This document shows positions 8,649 to 16,766 of a DNA stretch of 64,000 nt, one piece after another. Below the pieces are notes generated by a model. That model had not been told where the DNA came from. It searched no databases and saw only the letters and a list, made by a program, of their open reading frames with translations. A program made the translations under genes and the position numbers. Within the stretch, counting starts at the first letter, position 1. Every line of letters starts with the position of its first letter. The stretch comes from WHSW01 sp963851045 (GTDB taxonomy: Bacteria > Actinomycetota > Thermoleophilia > Solirubrobacterales > 70-9): positions 930,001 through 994,000 of the forward strand of contig CAWKNC010000002.1 of NCBI GenBank assembly GCA_963851045.1. Reading direction: 5' to 3'.

Positions 8649-11600
8649 GTGACCAACCCGGCCGTGCACCTCCATGTCCACAGCGAGTACTCGCTGCTCG
8701 ATGGTGCAAACAAGATCGAGGCCATGGCTGCACGCGCGGCGGAGCTTGGGCAACCGGCGCTCGGCCTCACCGACCACGGGGTCATGAACGGCGCTATCGA
8801 GCACTACAAGGCGTGTAAGAAGCACGGCGTCAAACCGATCCTCGGCCTCGAGGCGTACTTCGTGGATGACCGGCGGGCCGAGGGCCGCGTCGAGCGCAAC
8901 CATCTGACGCTGCTGGCCGCGAACGACACCGGTTTCCGCAACCTGGTCAAGCTCACCTCGGCGGGCTTCCTGGAGGGCTTCAGGCGCGGCAAGGCCAACG
9001 TCGATATGGAACTGCTCGAGCGCCATGCCGACGGTGTCATCGCGCTGACCGGCTGCCTGCAGTCGCGCTTTTGCAGGCGCCTGATCGAGGAACGCCCCGA
9101 CGACGCGCGCCGCCACCTCGACGACCTCGTCAACGTCTTCGGCGCCGACGACGTCTACTTCGAGGTGCAGGAGAACGGCATCCCCGAGCAGACGAAGGCC
9201 AACGAGGGCATCGCGCGATATGCCCGCGAGCTCGGTCGCCCTCTCGTCGCCACGGCGGATGTCCACTACCTCCGGCGCGAGGACTACGACAACCATTCGG
9301 CATTGCTGTGCGTGCAGACGAAGTCGACGCTCGCCGAGCCGAAGATGACCTTCGACACCAACGAGTTCTTCCTCAAGTCCAACGATGAGATGGACGAGTC
9401 CTTCGCGGCCTGGCCTGGCTCGGTCGAGACGACGCTCGAAATCGCCGAGCGCTGCGAGGTTGACATCGAGCTCGGCAAGCTGCTGCTTCCGCGATTCCCC
9501 ACCCCGAACGGCGAGGAGCCCAAGCAGATGCTGCACCGGCTCGCGCGGGAGGGGATGGCGCGACGTTACGGCGATCCGCTGCCTGCCGAGGCGCTCGAAC
9601 GGCTGGAGTTCGAGCTCGGGGTCATCGGTGAGATGGGCTTCGACTCCTACTTTTTGATCGTCTGGGACTTCGTCAACTACGCGAAGCAGAATGGGATCGC
9701 GGTGGGGCCGGGTCGAGGGTCAGCCGCCGGCTCGATCGTCGCCTACGCGCTCAACATCACCGACCTCGACCCACTCGCCAACGACCTGCTGTTCGAGCGT
9801 TTCCTCAACCCGGCGCGCAAGTCGATGCCTGACATCGACATCGACTTCTCGGTTCGCGGCCGCGAACGGGTGATCCGCTACGTCCAGGAGAAGTACGGGC
9901 GCGAGTCCGTCGCCCAGATCATCACCTTCGGCAAGATGGCTCCCCGGGCTGCAACCCGCGATGCGGCACGGGTTCTCGGTTACGACTACGCGACCGGCGA
10001 CCGAACCGCAAAGCTGATCCCAGAGCCGATCATGGGGCGCAGCCCGAGCTTCGCGGACTGCCTCAAGCCCGGCCAGGACCTGCGCAAGGCGGTGGACTCC
10101 GATAAGGACATCAAGCGGATCGTCGAGGTCGCCCAGGGCCTCGAAGGGATCGTCCGCAACAACTCGATCCATGCCGCGGCGGTCGTGATCGCCGACCGTC
10201 CGCTGGACGAGATCGTGCCGCTGCAGCTCGCCGAGGATCGGGGCGCACCGGCGAGTACCGGCGACGGTGGCAAGCCCGAACGCCAGTACAAGATCGTGAC
10301 CCAGTACTCGATGAATCCGATCGAGGAGATCGGCCTGCTGAAGATGGATTTCCTCGGGCTGCGAAATCTCGACGTGATCGAGGATGCGGTGGAAATCATC
10401 CACCGCTCCCGCGGGGTCGAGGTCGAGATGGAAACGATCCCACTCGACGACGCGAAGACCTTCGAGATGCTCTCCCGCGGAGACTCGGTTGGCGTCTTCC
10501 AGCTCGAGTCGGAGGGCATGCGCGAAGCGCTCAAGCAGATTCGCCCGACCGAGTTCAACGACATCGTCGCGATCGGCGCCCTGTACCGCCCGGGTGCGAT
10601 GCGGTTCATCCCCGACTACGCCCGGGGTAAGCGCAACCCCGCGTCGGTCACATACGCCGACCCGCGTCTGCGACCGATCACCGAGGAGACCTACGGGTGC
10701 TGCGTGTATCAGGAGCAGCTGATGGAGATCGCCAAGCAGATCGGTGGCTTCAGTCCGGCCGAGGCCGACGACCTGCGCAAGGCGGTCGGCAAGAAGAAGC
10801 GCGATCTGATGGCGACGATGGAGAGCATGTTCATCGACGGGTGCGCAGCGTCCGGAACGGCCCCCGCGGTCGCCAAGGACCTCTGGTCGCTGATGACCGC
10901 CGCGGCGGACTACTCGTTCAACAAGTCCCACGCGGCGTGTTACGCGCTGATCTCCTACCGCACCGCCTACCTCAAGGCGAATTTCCCCGCCGAGTACATG
11001 GCGGCCGTGATCTCCTCGGTCATGTCGACCAAGGACAAGGTCCCGTTCTTCGTCAACAAGTGCGCCGAGATGGACATCGAGGTGCTGCCGCCCGACGTCA
11101 ACTCCTCCGACCACAGCTTCATCGTCTCCGGCAAGTCGATCCGCTTCGGCCTTGACGCGGTCAAGAACGTTGGGCACTCCGCCGTCGAGACGATCATCTC
11201 GGTGCGCGAGACCGCGCCGTTCGAGTCGATCTGGGATTTCTGCGAGCGCGTCGATGCCCGCGTTGTCAACAAGCGCGCGATCGAGTGCCTGATCAAGTGC
11301 GGTGCGCTCGACTCGACCGGCGATACGCGAATGGGGATGCTCGAGGTCCTCGCACACGCGCAGTCCGCCGGTCAGAAGGCCCAGGAGGACAGTCGTCGCG
11401 GGCAGGGGTCGATCTTCGATCTCGACGGCGACTCTCCAGCGGACGCCTCGACCGCGGAATCGCCGTTCGCAGCCCCGCGACATCCGCAGGTGCCCACCGA
11501 GGAGTTCGACCAGCGCGAGAAGCTGACGCTCGAGAAGGAGACATTGGGGACGTTCGTGTCGGCCCACCCGCTGAGCGAGGTGCGCGACGCGTTGCGCGCG

Positions 11601-12167
11601 CGGGTTGAGCGGCCGCTCTCGGCGGTCAGCTCGCTGGCTGACGGCGCCTGGGTGACGGTTGGCGGCATCGTCGCTGAGGCGAAGAAGGTGCGCACCCGAC
11701 GCGGAGGCCACGTTATGTTCGCGGCGCTCGATGACCTCGAGGGCCGGCTCGACCTGTTCGTCCGCGATGCCACATCTGAGGCGGCCGAGGCGCTTGATGT
11801 CGACCGGGTGGTGGTCGTGCGCGGACGGATTGAGAAGGGGGAGGAGGGAAAGCTGAGTCTCAACGTTCACGAGGCCGAGGGCTTCAACCCCGGAGCCGAC
11901 GAGCTCGCCAAAGCACGCGCGGCCGTCGCCCAGGCTGAGGGACCCCTGGTGCTGAGCATCGACGCGGCCGAGTTCGCGGCGGGACTGGTTGAGGACCTCA
12001 AGACGGTCTTCGAAAGTTTCCCTGGTGACAGCGAGGTGCTGTTGGTGATGTCGACTCGCGCGGGCAAGCGCCAGCTGCGTTTCGGCGACGGCTACAAGGT
12101 CGCCCCGGGTCCGGGTTTGCGCGCGGAGTTGGACCAGCTCCTTGGCCCTGCCGCGCTCGCGGCCTGA
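8649..12167 (+). CDS. dnaE: DNA polymerase III alpha subunit
   Basis: About 1172 residues, the replicative polymerase. Order seen: N-terminal PHP domain (VHLHVHSEYSLLDGA, GLTDHGVMNG), palm/catalytic core with PDIDIDF near residues 394-400 and GPGRGSAAGS before it, finger and beta-binding regions (YQEQLMEIAKQIGGF, YSFNKSHAACYA), helix-hairpin-helix part, and a C-terminal OB fold (TVGGIVAEAKKVRTRRGGHV). Length and domain order match DnaE1; it does not look like the shorter error-prone ImuC/DnaE2. The GTG at 8649 puts the PHP motif just after the start and has GAGG 9 nt upstream; ATG 8550 would add 33 Arg-rich residues. Single-gene unit. Confidence 0.97.
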   Translation: MTNPAVHLHVHSEYSLLDGANKIEAMAARAAELGQPALGLTDHGVMNGAIEHYKACKKHGVKPILGLEAYFVDDRRAEGRVERNHLTLLAANDTGFRNLVKLTSAGFLEGFRRGKANVDMELLERHADGVIALTGCLQSRFCRRLIEERPDDARRHLDDLVNVFGADDVYFEVQENGIPEQTKANEGIARYARELGRPLVATADVHYLRREDYDNHSALLCVQTKSTLAEPKMTFDTNEFFLKSNDEMDESFAAWPGSVETTLEIAERCEVDIELGKLLLPRFPTPNGEEPKQMLHRLAREGMARRYGDPLPAEALERLEFELGVIGEMGFDSYFLIVWDFVNYAKQNGIAVGPGRGSAAGSIVAYALNITDLDPLANDLLFERFLNPARKSMPDIDIDFSVRGRERVIRYVQEKYGRESVAQIITFGKMAPRAATRDAARVLGYDYATGDRTAKLIPEPIMGRSPSFADCLKPGQDLRKAVDSDKDIKRIVEVAQGLEGIVRNNSIHAAAVVIADRPLDEIVPLQLAEDRGAPASTGDGGKPERQYKIVTQYSMNPIEEIGLLKMDFLGLRNLDVIEDAVEIIHRSRGVEVEMETIPLDDAKTFEMLSRGDSVGVFQLESEGMREALKQIRPTEFNDIVAIGALYRPGAMRFIPDYARGKRNPASVTYADPRLRPITEETYGCCVYQEQLMEIAKQIGGFSPAEADDLRKAVGKKKRDLMATMESMFIDGCAASGTAPAVAKDLWSLMTAAADYSFNKSHAACYALISYRTAYLKANFPAEYMAAVISSVMSTKDKVPFFVNKCAEMDIEVLPPDVNSSDHSFIVSGKSIRFGLDAVKNVGHSAVETIISVRETAPFESIWDFCERVDARVVNKRAIECLIKCGALDSTGDTRMGMLEVLAHAQSAGQKAQEDSRRGQGSIFDLDGDSPADASTAESPFAAPRHPQVPTEEFDQREKLTLEKETLGTFVSAHPLSEVRDALRARVERPLSAVSSLADGAWVTVGGIVAEAKKVRTRRGGHVMFAALDDLEGRLDLFVRDATSEAAEALDVDRVVVVRGRIEKGEEGKLSLNVHEAEGFNPGADELAKARAAVAQAEGPLVLSIDAAEFAAGLVEDLKTVFESFPGDSEVLLVMSTRAGKRQLRFGDGYKVAPGPGLRAELDQLLGPAALAA

Positions 12168-12182
12168 ACGTCCGCTTCAGGC
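12162..12182 (+). terminator. Weak stem-loop at the end of dnaE
   Basis: GCCTGAA and TTCAGGC form a 7-bp stem with a 7-nt loop that includes the dnaE stop codon, followed by AGTGTTT. A possible weak terminator only. Confidence 0.3.
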
Positions 12183-12204
12183 AGTGTTTCCGCCGCTCTG
12201 GCCA

Positions 12205-12210
12205 TAGACT
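12205..12210 (+). promoter_or_regulatory. Putative -10 (TAGACT) of the Cys-rich protein gene
   Basis: TAGACT ends 6 nt before the GTG at 12217, consistent with a leaderless start. No Shine-Dalgarno is visible. Confidence 0.45.
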
Positions 12211-12216
12211 TCCCAC

Positions 12217-12621
12217 GTGGCTTTGGTGAAGAGAGGCAGCGGGACTCGCGCCGGCGAATGCCGGCGCTGCCGCACCTTCTGCGACAAGCTGGTCGAGCCG
12301 CGCGGGTGCATCGAGCTCGGGTGTCGTTTCCTCTACAGCTACGAGGACCAGCTCACGGGCGGCCGCTACATGGGCTGCATGCGCAAGGTCTTCCGGGCCG
12401 AGATCGACCTCGACATGTTCGAGCTCGCCGAGGCGGCCGACGGCTTCGGCGGGATCAAGATGACCGGGCAGCCGCTGCCGCAGTGTCAGTTCACGGTCGA
12501 GCCGTGTTACGACGGTGAGGGCCGCGGCTATGACTGCGTGAACCCGCGCTTCTTCGATTGCACAGACGATGGCCCGGAGGGCATCCGGGCCTTCGACATT
12601 CGAAACGTGTTGACCGACTAA
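12217..12621 (+). CDS. Cysteine-rich conserved-type protein of unknown function
   Basis: 134 residues with ten cysteines, clustered at the N-terminus (ECRRCRTFCDKL, then GCIELGCRF), in the middle (YMGCMRKVF) and near the end (CQFTVEPC, CVNPRFFDC). Spacing suggests metal or Fe-S binding, but no named motif is recognised. There is no signal peptide or membrane helix. The GTG start is set by the TAGACT box 6 nt upstream. It stands alone between dnaE and a structured intergenic element that abuts its stop codon. I cannot assign a function. Confidence 0.75.
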   Translation: MALVKRGSGTRAGECRRCRTFCDKLVEPRGCIELGCRFLYSYEDQLTGGRYMGCMRKVFRAEIDLDMFELAEAADGFGGIKMTGQPLPQCQFTVEPCYDGEGRGYDCVNPRFFDCTDDGPEGIRAFDIRNVLTD

Positions 12622-12623
12622 GG

Positions 12624-12692
12624 AACAATTCCCGCGGGTGCTCCGCTCCGCGTCCGCTCCCGCGGGGTCGCGCTCTGTTGAGGGAAGGCAGG
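12624..12692 (-). repeat. Dispersed structured element, copy 1 (convergent gap)
   Basis: Read on the minus strand this roughly 69-nt stretch matches 19390-19460. Shared blocks are TCCCTCAACAGAGCG, GGGAGCGGACGCG and AGCGGAGCA. CCCGCGGG occurs on both sides of the central block and can form a stem; at the other copy the arms read CCCGAG and CTCGGG, a compensated change. It fills the gap between two convergent genes. A terminator-like or REP-like element is likely. Confidence 0.8.
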
Positions 12693-12706
12693 CCGTGAGC
12701 GCGTGA

Positions 12707-13366
12707 CTACGCGCGGAAGCGGTAGCCGACGCCGCGCACCGTCTGAAAGCGCTGGGAGCCGAGCTTGCGGCGTAGGTAGCCGACGTACACATCGACAACG
12801 TTTGAGCCGGGGTCGTAGTCGTAGCCCCAGACCCGGTCGAGAAGCTGCTCGCGGCTCAGGACCTGGTCGGGGTGTTGGAGGAAGGTCCGCAGGAGCTCGA
12901 ACTCGCGAGCACTGAGCTCGACGGTTTCCTCGCCGATCGTGGCCCATCGCGTCCGCAGGTCCAGGGCCAGGTCGCCGACGCGAAGCTGGGTCTGTTCGGT
13001 CGATCCGCCGGCCCGCAGGCGAACCCTGATTCTCGCGATCAGTTCCTCGAAGTGAAACGGCTTGGGTAGGTAGTCGTCGGCGCCGGCCTCGAGGCCGGCG
13101 ACGCGATCCTGGGGGTCGGCACGGGCCGTGAGAAGGATCACCGGGAGGCGCTGACCCGCCTCGCGCAGGTCGCGCAGCACATCGAGGCCGTTCTTGCCCG
13201 GCAGGCCAATATCCAAGATCAGCAGGTCGAAGTCGTCGTCGCGAGCGACGGCACTGGCGGTCACCCCGTCGCCGACGATCGTAGGTGCGAAGCCGCTCGC
13301 ACGCAGACCCTTCTCAAGGAACGACGCCAGCCGCTTTTCGTCCTCGGCGACCAGGATTCGGTTCAT
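12707..13366 (-). CDS. OmpR/PhoB-family response regulator
   Basis: 219 residues. The receiver domain spans about 1-115 with the acidic pair E8/D9, phosphoacceptor D52 in LLILDIGLPG and the LPKPF lysine, all intact. A winged-helix DNA-binding domain spans about 125-219 (ELSAREFELLRTFLQHPDQV, then VVDVYVGYLRRKLG). Its start overlaps the stop of the upstream histidine kinase by 4 nt, so the kinase is the cognate partner. OmpR/PhoB proteins bind head-to-tail repeats of about 11 bp; just such arrays lie 2 kb away at 15344-15420, making the divergent pair there the likely target. The stimulus is unknown. Confidence 0.95.
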   Translation of the reverse strand: MNRILVAEDEKRLASFLEKGLRASGFAPTIVGDGVTASAVARDDDFDLLILDIGLPGKNGLDVLRDLREAGQRLPVILLTARADPQDRVAGLEAGADDYLPKPFHFEELIARIRVRLRAGGSTEQTQLRVGDLALDLRTRWATIGEETVELSAREFELLRTFLQHPDQVLSREQLLDRVWGYDYDPGSNVVDVYVGYLRRKLGSQRFQTVRGVGYRFRA

Positions 13367-14808
13367 GGCTGGGAAGCGGGCAGGACGATGGTGAAGGTCG
13401 CGCCGAGACCGGGGCGCGAGTCGAGGTCGACGCTGCCGCCGTGCGCCTCGGCGATCGCGCGGACGATTGAAAGCCCAAGTCCGGCTCCATCGGGGTTCTC
13501 CCTGTCAGAACCGACGCGGCCGTAGCGCTCGAAGATCCGCTCGGCGTCCGCTTGATCGATCCCTGGCCCCTCGTCGCGGACCCATAGGCGTGCCTGTTCG
13601 CCGATCAACGAGCTGCCGATCCAAACGGGATCGCCGTCGTCGGTGTGATGGACCGCGTTGGTCGCCAGGTTCATCACCGCCTGGGTGAGGCGCTGCTGGT
13701 CGGCGACGAGGATGCCAAGGCCGGTCCCGTCGAGGTGCCAGTCGCGGTCGCCGAGGCTGGCGGCCTTACTGAAGAGCTCGTGCGTGAACAGGTCGAGATC
13801 GATCGGACCCAGCCGCAGGAAATCGGGTCGCGGTGCCTTGGCCAAAAGCAGGAGGTCGTCCACGTATCGGTTCATGCGATCGAGCTCGTCCTGGATCACC
13901 GCGATCGCCTCCTCGCGCTCAGCGGGGGAGTCGCCAAGCGTCTCGAGGTGCCCGCGGATCACGGTGATCGGAGTGCGCAGTTCGTGGCTGACATCGGTGA
14001 GGAAGTCCTTTTGATCCGCGAACGCCGTTTCGAGTCGATCGAGCATGCCGTTGAACGTGCGGCCCAGCTCGGCGATCTCGTCTCCGCCGCGGACCGGAAT
14101 CCGGCCCGACAGGTCCGTCTCGGAAATCGTTTTCGCCGTCCGCGTCAGGGCCTCGAGAGGGGCGATGGCTCGGCCGGCGGCCAGCCAGATGAACAGCGAA
14201 GCCAGAAGCATCACGACTATCGAAACCCCGACCGCGATCTGGACCGCGTCCGAGACCTGGGTGCGCTCGGCGGCGGTCAGCGCGGTCGCGACGAGCACGC
14301 CTGTCGAGTCGCCAATCACCACCGGGATAGCGACGTAGCGCGTTTCGCCGAGGGCGGTATCGCGCTCGCCGCTCACGGGGCTCGAGATCGTGGCGAGCGA
14401 GTCGAACGCCTTCGTGAGCCCGACGTCCTCCGAGTCGGCCACCTTCGCCTCCGTCCGCTGGCCGGCGACGAAGGTGATCAGAGCGCCGTCGTTGGGCGCC
14501 GTGTTCTGGCCGAGGTACGAACTGAAGAGCAGCGAGATGTCTCGGAATGGCTCGCCGTCGCTGGGTCGCCCGCGCTCGGTCAGGTTGCGCAGGGAGTCGA
14601 TGTCGCGGGTGAGTTCGCGTTCGACCTGGTCGCCAATGCGCGAGAGAAGTACCTCGCGCAGCACGAATACCGAGGCCGCGGTTGAGAGCACCAAGAGCGC
14701 GAGGAAAGAGACCAGAACTCTGGTCCGTACCCCCGCGAGCGGCGACTTCCGCTCGTCTTCACCAATCGCGGCCTCCGCCTCTGGGCTAGACCGGGACTCG
14801 ATCAACAC
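13363..14808 (-). CDS. Membrane sensor histidine kinase (HAMP, HisKA, HATPase)
   Basis: 481 residues. First membrane helix about 31-50, an extracytoplasmic sensor of roughly 140 residues, second helix about 191-212, HAMP linker, then the phosphoacceptor box SHELRTP with H275, N box NLATNAVHHT and G boxes DEGPGI and GAGLGLSIV. It is expected to autophosphorylate and pass phosphate to D52 of the regulator encoded directly downstream with a 4-nt overlap. GTG at 14808 is supported by TACATT 6 nt upstream. The sensor region matches no ligand-binding family that I recognise. Confidence 0.95.
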   Translation of the reverse strand: MLIESRSSPEAEAAIGEDERKSPLAGVRTRVLVSFLALLVLSTAASVFVLREVLLSRIGDQVERELTRDIDSLRNLTERGRPSDGEPFRDISLLFSSYLGQNTAPNDGALITFVAGQRTEAKVADSEDVGLTKAFDSLATISSPVSGERDTALGETRYVAIPVVIGDSTGVLVATALTAAERTQVSDAVQIAVGVSIVVMLLASLFIWLAAGRAIAPLEALTRTAKTISETDLSGRIPVRGGDEIAELGRTFNGMLDRLETAFADQKDFLTDVSHELRTPITVIRGHLETLGDSPAEREEAIAVIQDELDRMNRYVDDLLLLAKAPRPDFLRLGPIDLDLFTHELFSKAASLGDRDWHLDGTGLGILVADQQRLTQAVMNLATNAVHHTDDGDPVWIGSSLIGEQARLWVRDEGPGIDQADAERIFERYGRVGSDRENPDGAGLGLSIVRAIAEAHGGSVDLDSRPGLGATFTIVLPASQP

Positions 14809-14814
14809 GCCCGG

Positions 14815-14820
14815 AATGTA
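14815..14820 (-). promoter_or_regulatory. Putative -10 (TACATT) of the kinase-regulator operon
   Basis: Minus-strand TACATT ends 6 nt before the GTG at 14808, giving a leaderless transcript for the two-component operon. Confidence 0.45.
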
Positions 14821-14858
14821 CCCGGATCAGTGGTTGAGTTGGCTGGTTGAGCGCGCTT

Positions 14859-15287
14859 TCAGCGCATGGCCGAGTCGAGCGCGCCGAGCGTGTCCGCGTA
14901 CTGATCCTCGGTCGGTGATGGCGTTTCGAAGCCGTTGTCTGGCCGCACGGGCGAGGTTTCGGGCAACGGTGCGGGGGCGACCGGGGGTGATCCACTTGCG
15001 CTCCCTGTGGCGGTGCCGGTCGGCGATGCGGTGTCCGCGGCGTCGTTCGAGCCGCCGTTTTCGCGATCGCCGCCGCCGCTTGGGCCGCCGGGGTTGGCCC
15101 CGCCACCGGGGCCACCATTGCCACCGTCGGCACCCGAGCCCGGGCCCTGGGCAATCTGCGGGCCGCCGCTGATCGCGCTGAGCGGTGATTGCGACTCGGG
15201 TTTGAGCAGGGTCAGGACGACGACCACCGCGAGCGCAGTGACGACGATCGCCTGAACGGCAACCCAACGCAGGCGCCTTCTCGTCAC
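14859..15287 (-). CDS. Membrane-anchored low-complexity protein sharing a short motif with the LPFTG proteins
   Basis: About 142 residues: a basic N-terminus (TRRRLRW), one membrane helix (about residues 8-28, VAVQAIVVTALAVVVVLTLL), then an extracytoplasmic Gly/Pro/Ser/Thr-rich region ending SPTEDQYADTLGALDSAMR. The end resembles the conserved PT..QY..TL segment of both LPFTG proteins (PTTDQYDNTL, PTDTQYNNTL). GTG 15287 is chosen because GGGGGA lies 7 nt upstream; TTG 15302 is the alternative. It lies between the kinase gene and the divergent LPFTG gene, with phased repeats ahead of its start on its own strand. Function unknown; an envelope partner of the LPFTG protein is inferred. Confidence 0.7.
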   Translation of the reverse strand: MTRRRLRWVAVQAIVVTALAVVVVLTLLKPESQSPLSAISGGPQIAQGPGSGADGGNGGPGGGANPGGPSGGGDRENGGSNDAADTASPTGTATGSASGSPPVAPAPLPETSPVRPDNGFETPSPTEDQYADTLGALDSAMR

Positions 15288-15343
15288 CTGCGCATCCCCC
15301 AAGACCTTCCGGACCGCATGCTTGGGGAGCTTGTCCGATCCTC

Positions 15344-15372
15344 ATGAGAGCCTGATGAGAGCGGCATGAGAG
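15344..15372 (-). promoter_or_regulatory. Three 11-bp-phased direct repeats (minus-strand CTCTCAT array)
   Basis: ATGAGAG occurs at 15344, 15355 and 15366, exactly 11 bp apart, and once more off-phase at 15382. On the minus strand the core is CTCTCAT, directed towards the gene starting at 15287. Spacing of one DNA turn is typical for OmpR/PhoB-family sites. Regulator identity is inferred from the neighbouring 12707-13366 gene. Confidence 0.75.
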
Positions 15373-15393
15373 CCCGTGACCATGAGAGGCTTT

Positions 15394-15420
15394 CTCACGG
15401 TTCGCTCACGCTCGTCTCAC
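15394..15420 (+). promoter_or_regulatory. Three 11-bp-phased direct repeats (plus-strand CTCAC array)
   Basis: CTCAC occurs at 15394, 15405 and 15416, exactly 11 bp apart, pointing towards the LPFTG gene at 15483. The core matches the minus-strand array (CTCAT/CTCAC). The two arrays therefore form a divergent operator region for one tandem-binding regulator. Confidence 0.75.
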
Positions 15421-15482
15421 CGATCGGACATAGCCTCGTTCGGGTTGCACCTCCCTCTCTCCAAGGAAAAGGCTTTCCTCGC

Positions 15483-15857
15483 ATGACGAACCTGATCAAG
15501 AAAAAGCTCGCCTCGCTAATGCTCGTGTCGATTTGCGCGGCGCTGATCGCGCCCGCATTCGCCGGCGCTCAGACCGTCGATCCGACGGATACGCAGTACA
15601 ACAACACTCTTCAGCAGGTCTCCCAGGGCGGGAGCGCGTGTGTCGAGGGTTCACCCGGTTCCGGTTCCGGATCCTCGGCCGGCGGCGACGAGTGCGCTCC
15701 GCCCCCGAGCTCCAACAACGGGCTTGGTGGAAACGTCGGCCCGCTCCCGTTCACCGGCTTCGACGTGATCGCGATGGCGGCGGTCGCGCTCGCGGTGACC
15801 GGCCTCGGTCTCGGGCTCCAGCGCGCGGTCGGTCGCGACGCCAACGAGCCCGTCTGA
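15483..15857 (+). CDS. Small secreted LPFTG-anchored surface protein (paralogue 2)
   Basis: 124 residues. Signal peptide 1-29 (MTNLIKKK, then SLMLVSICAALIAPAFAGA), mature start TVDPTDTQYNNTLQQVSQGG, a Ser/Gly-rich Cys-containing middle, LPFTG at 88-92, a membrane helix about 95-112 and a short tail with QRAVGRD. It shares the N-terminal block, the two-Cys spacing and LPFTG with the protein at 65-460, so they are paralogues. ATG 15483 is the only start that gives a normal signal peptide. Likely regulated through the 11-bp repeats upstream. Probably cell-surface attached by a sortase-like enzyme not in this window; role unknown. Confidence 0.82.
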   Translation: MTNLIKKKLASLMLVSICAALIAPAFAGAQTVDPTDTQYNNTLQQVSQGGSACVEGSPGSGSGSSAGGDECAPPPSSNNGLGGNVGPLPFTGFDVIAMAAVALAVTGLGLGLQRAVGRDANEPV

Positions 15858-15881
15858 ACCTCGCTGTGATTCGCCGCGCGC

Positions 15882-16739
15882 CTAACGGCGGGCGGCGATT
15901 CCGCGTTCTCGCAGCTTTTTCGCCAGTCGGACGTCCGCCTTGCCGGGGGCGCCGTCACCGGCCCCGGTCTCAATGAGCGTCGGCAGCTCGTTGAATCGCG
16001 GGTCTGAGAGGAAAACGGCGAGCCCGTCCTCGCCGATCTCGCCCTCGCCCAGCGGCGCGTGGCGGTCGCGGTTGCCACCGAGCGGAATCTTCGAGTCGTT
16101 GAGGTGCAGGCAGCGGAGCCGGTCGAGTCCCACCTTGGCCTCGAACTCGTCGATCACGGCGTCCAGAGCTGCGGTCGTGCGGATATCGAATCCGGACGCG
16201 AGCAGGTGACATGAGTCAAGGCAGATGCCGACCCGGCTGTCGCCGTCGAGAAGATCGATCAGGTCGGCAAGTTCGTCGAAGTTGCGTCCAAGCGGGCCGT
16301 TGGTCCCCGCCGTGTTCTCGAGCAGGATCGGGCACCTCTCCGAGTTGGCGAGCGCCTTCGCGATTGCTTTGGCGGCCCGCTTCATCGAGGCCGCATGGGG
16401 CTCGCCCTTGCGAGCACCTGCGTGAAGGACGACGCCACCGGCGCCGATTCCGTCGCCCACCCGCAGCGCCTGCGTCAGCGATGCGATCGACTTCCTGCGG
16501 ATCTCGACCTCCTTGCTGGCGCAATTGATCAGGTAGACGGCGTGGATAACCACCTGTGACATCGGCGATTTCGCCAGCGAGGCTCGGAACGCCGCGTAGT
16601 CGGCGTCTGAGTAGCTGGTTGGCCGCCACATGCGCGGGCTCTGGTTGAAGACCTGGATGGCCTCGGATTCGCTCTCGATCCCTCGTTCGACGGCAGTGGC
16701 GAGGCCGCCAGCGGTTGAGACATGAGCTCCGATCAGCAT
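15882..16739 (-). CDS. nfo: Endonuclease IV (AP endonuclease)
   Basis: 285 residues. It starts MLIGAHVSTAGGLATAVERG, the diagnostic N-terminus of the family, and keeps the metal-binding motifs: ILLENTAGT, VGICLDSCHLLASGFD, LRCLHLNDSKIPLGGNRDRH and the LIETGAG end. It cleaves DNA at abasic sites during base excision repair using three zinc ions. ATG 16739 is preferred over the 16823 start because the family begins directly at the barrel. Divergent from gltX with 27 nt between start codons, where the two putative -10 boxes overlap. Confidence 0.96.
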   Translation of the reverse strand: MLIGAHVSTAGGLATAVERGIESESEAIQVFNQSPRMWRPTSYSDADYAAFRASLAKSPMSQVVIHAVYLINCASKEVEIRRKSIASLTQALRVGDGIGAGGVVLHAGARKGEPHAASMKRAAKAIAKALANSERCPILLENTAGTNGPLGRNFDELADLIDLLDGDSRVGICLDSCHLLASGFDIRTTAALDAVIDEFEAKVGLDRLRCLHLNDSKIPLGGNRDRHAPLGEGEIGEDGLAVFLSDPRFNELPTLIETGAGDGAPGKADVRLAKKLRERGIAARR

Positions 16740-16750
16740 CGCGGCGCCAC

Positions 16751-16756
16751 AGCCTA
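16751..16756 (-). promoter_or_regulatory. Putative -10 (TAGGCT) of nfo
   Basis: Minus-strand TAGGCT ends 11 nt before the ATG at 16739 and shares two base pairs with the gltX -10 on the other strand. Confidence 0.3.
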
Positions 16757-16760
16757 CGAT
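16755..16760 (+). promoter_or_regulatory. Putative -10 (TACGAT) of gltX
   Basis: TACGAT ends 6 nt before the GTG at 16767, predicting a leaderless gltX transcript. Confidence 0.45.
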
Positions 16761-16766
16761 CACCGC

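Noticed and set aside
7443..9536. Minus-strand frame of 697 codons across sixA and dnaE
   Set aside because: It runs through two recognised genes in another frame and lacks any domain.
9720..11870. Minus-strand frame of 716 codons opposite dnaE
   Set aside because: Typical antisense shadow caused by GC-rich third positions.
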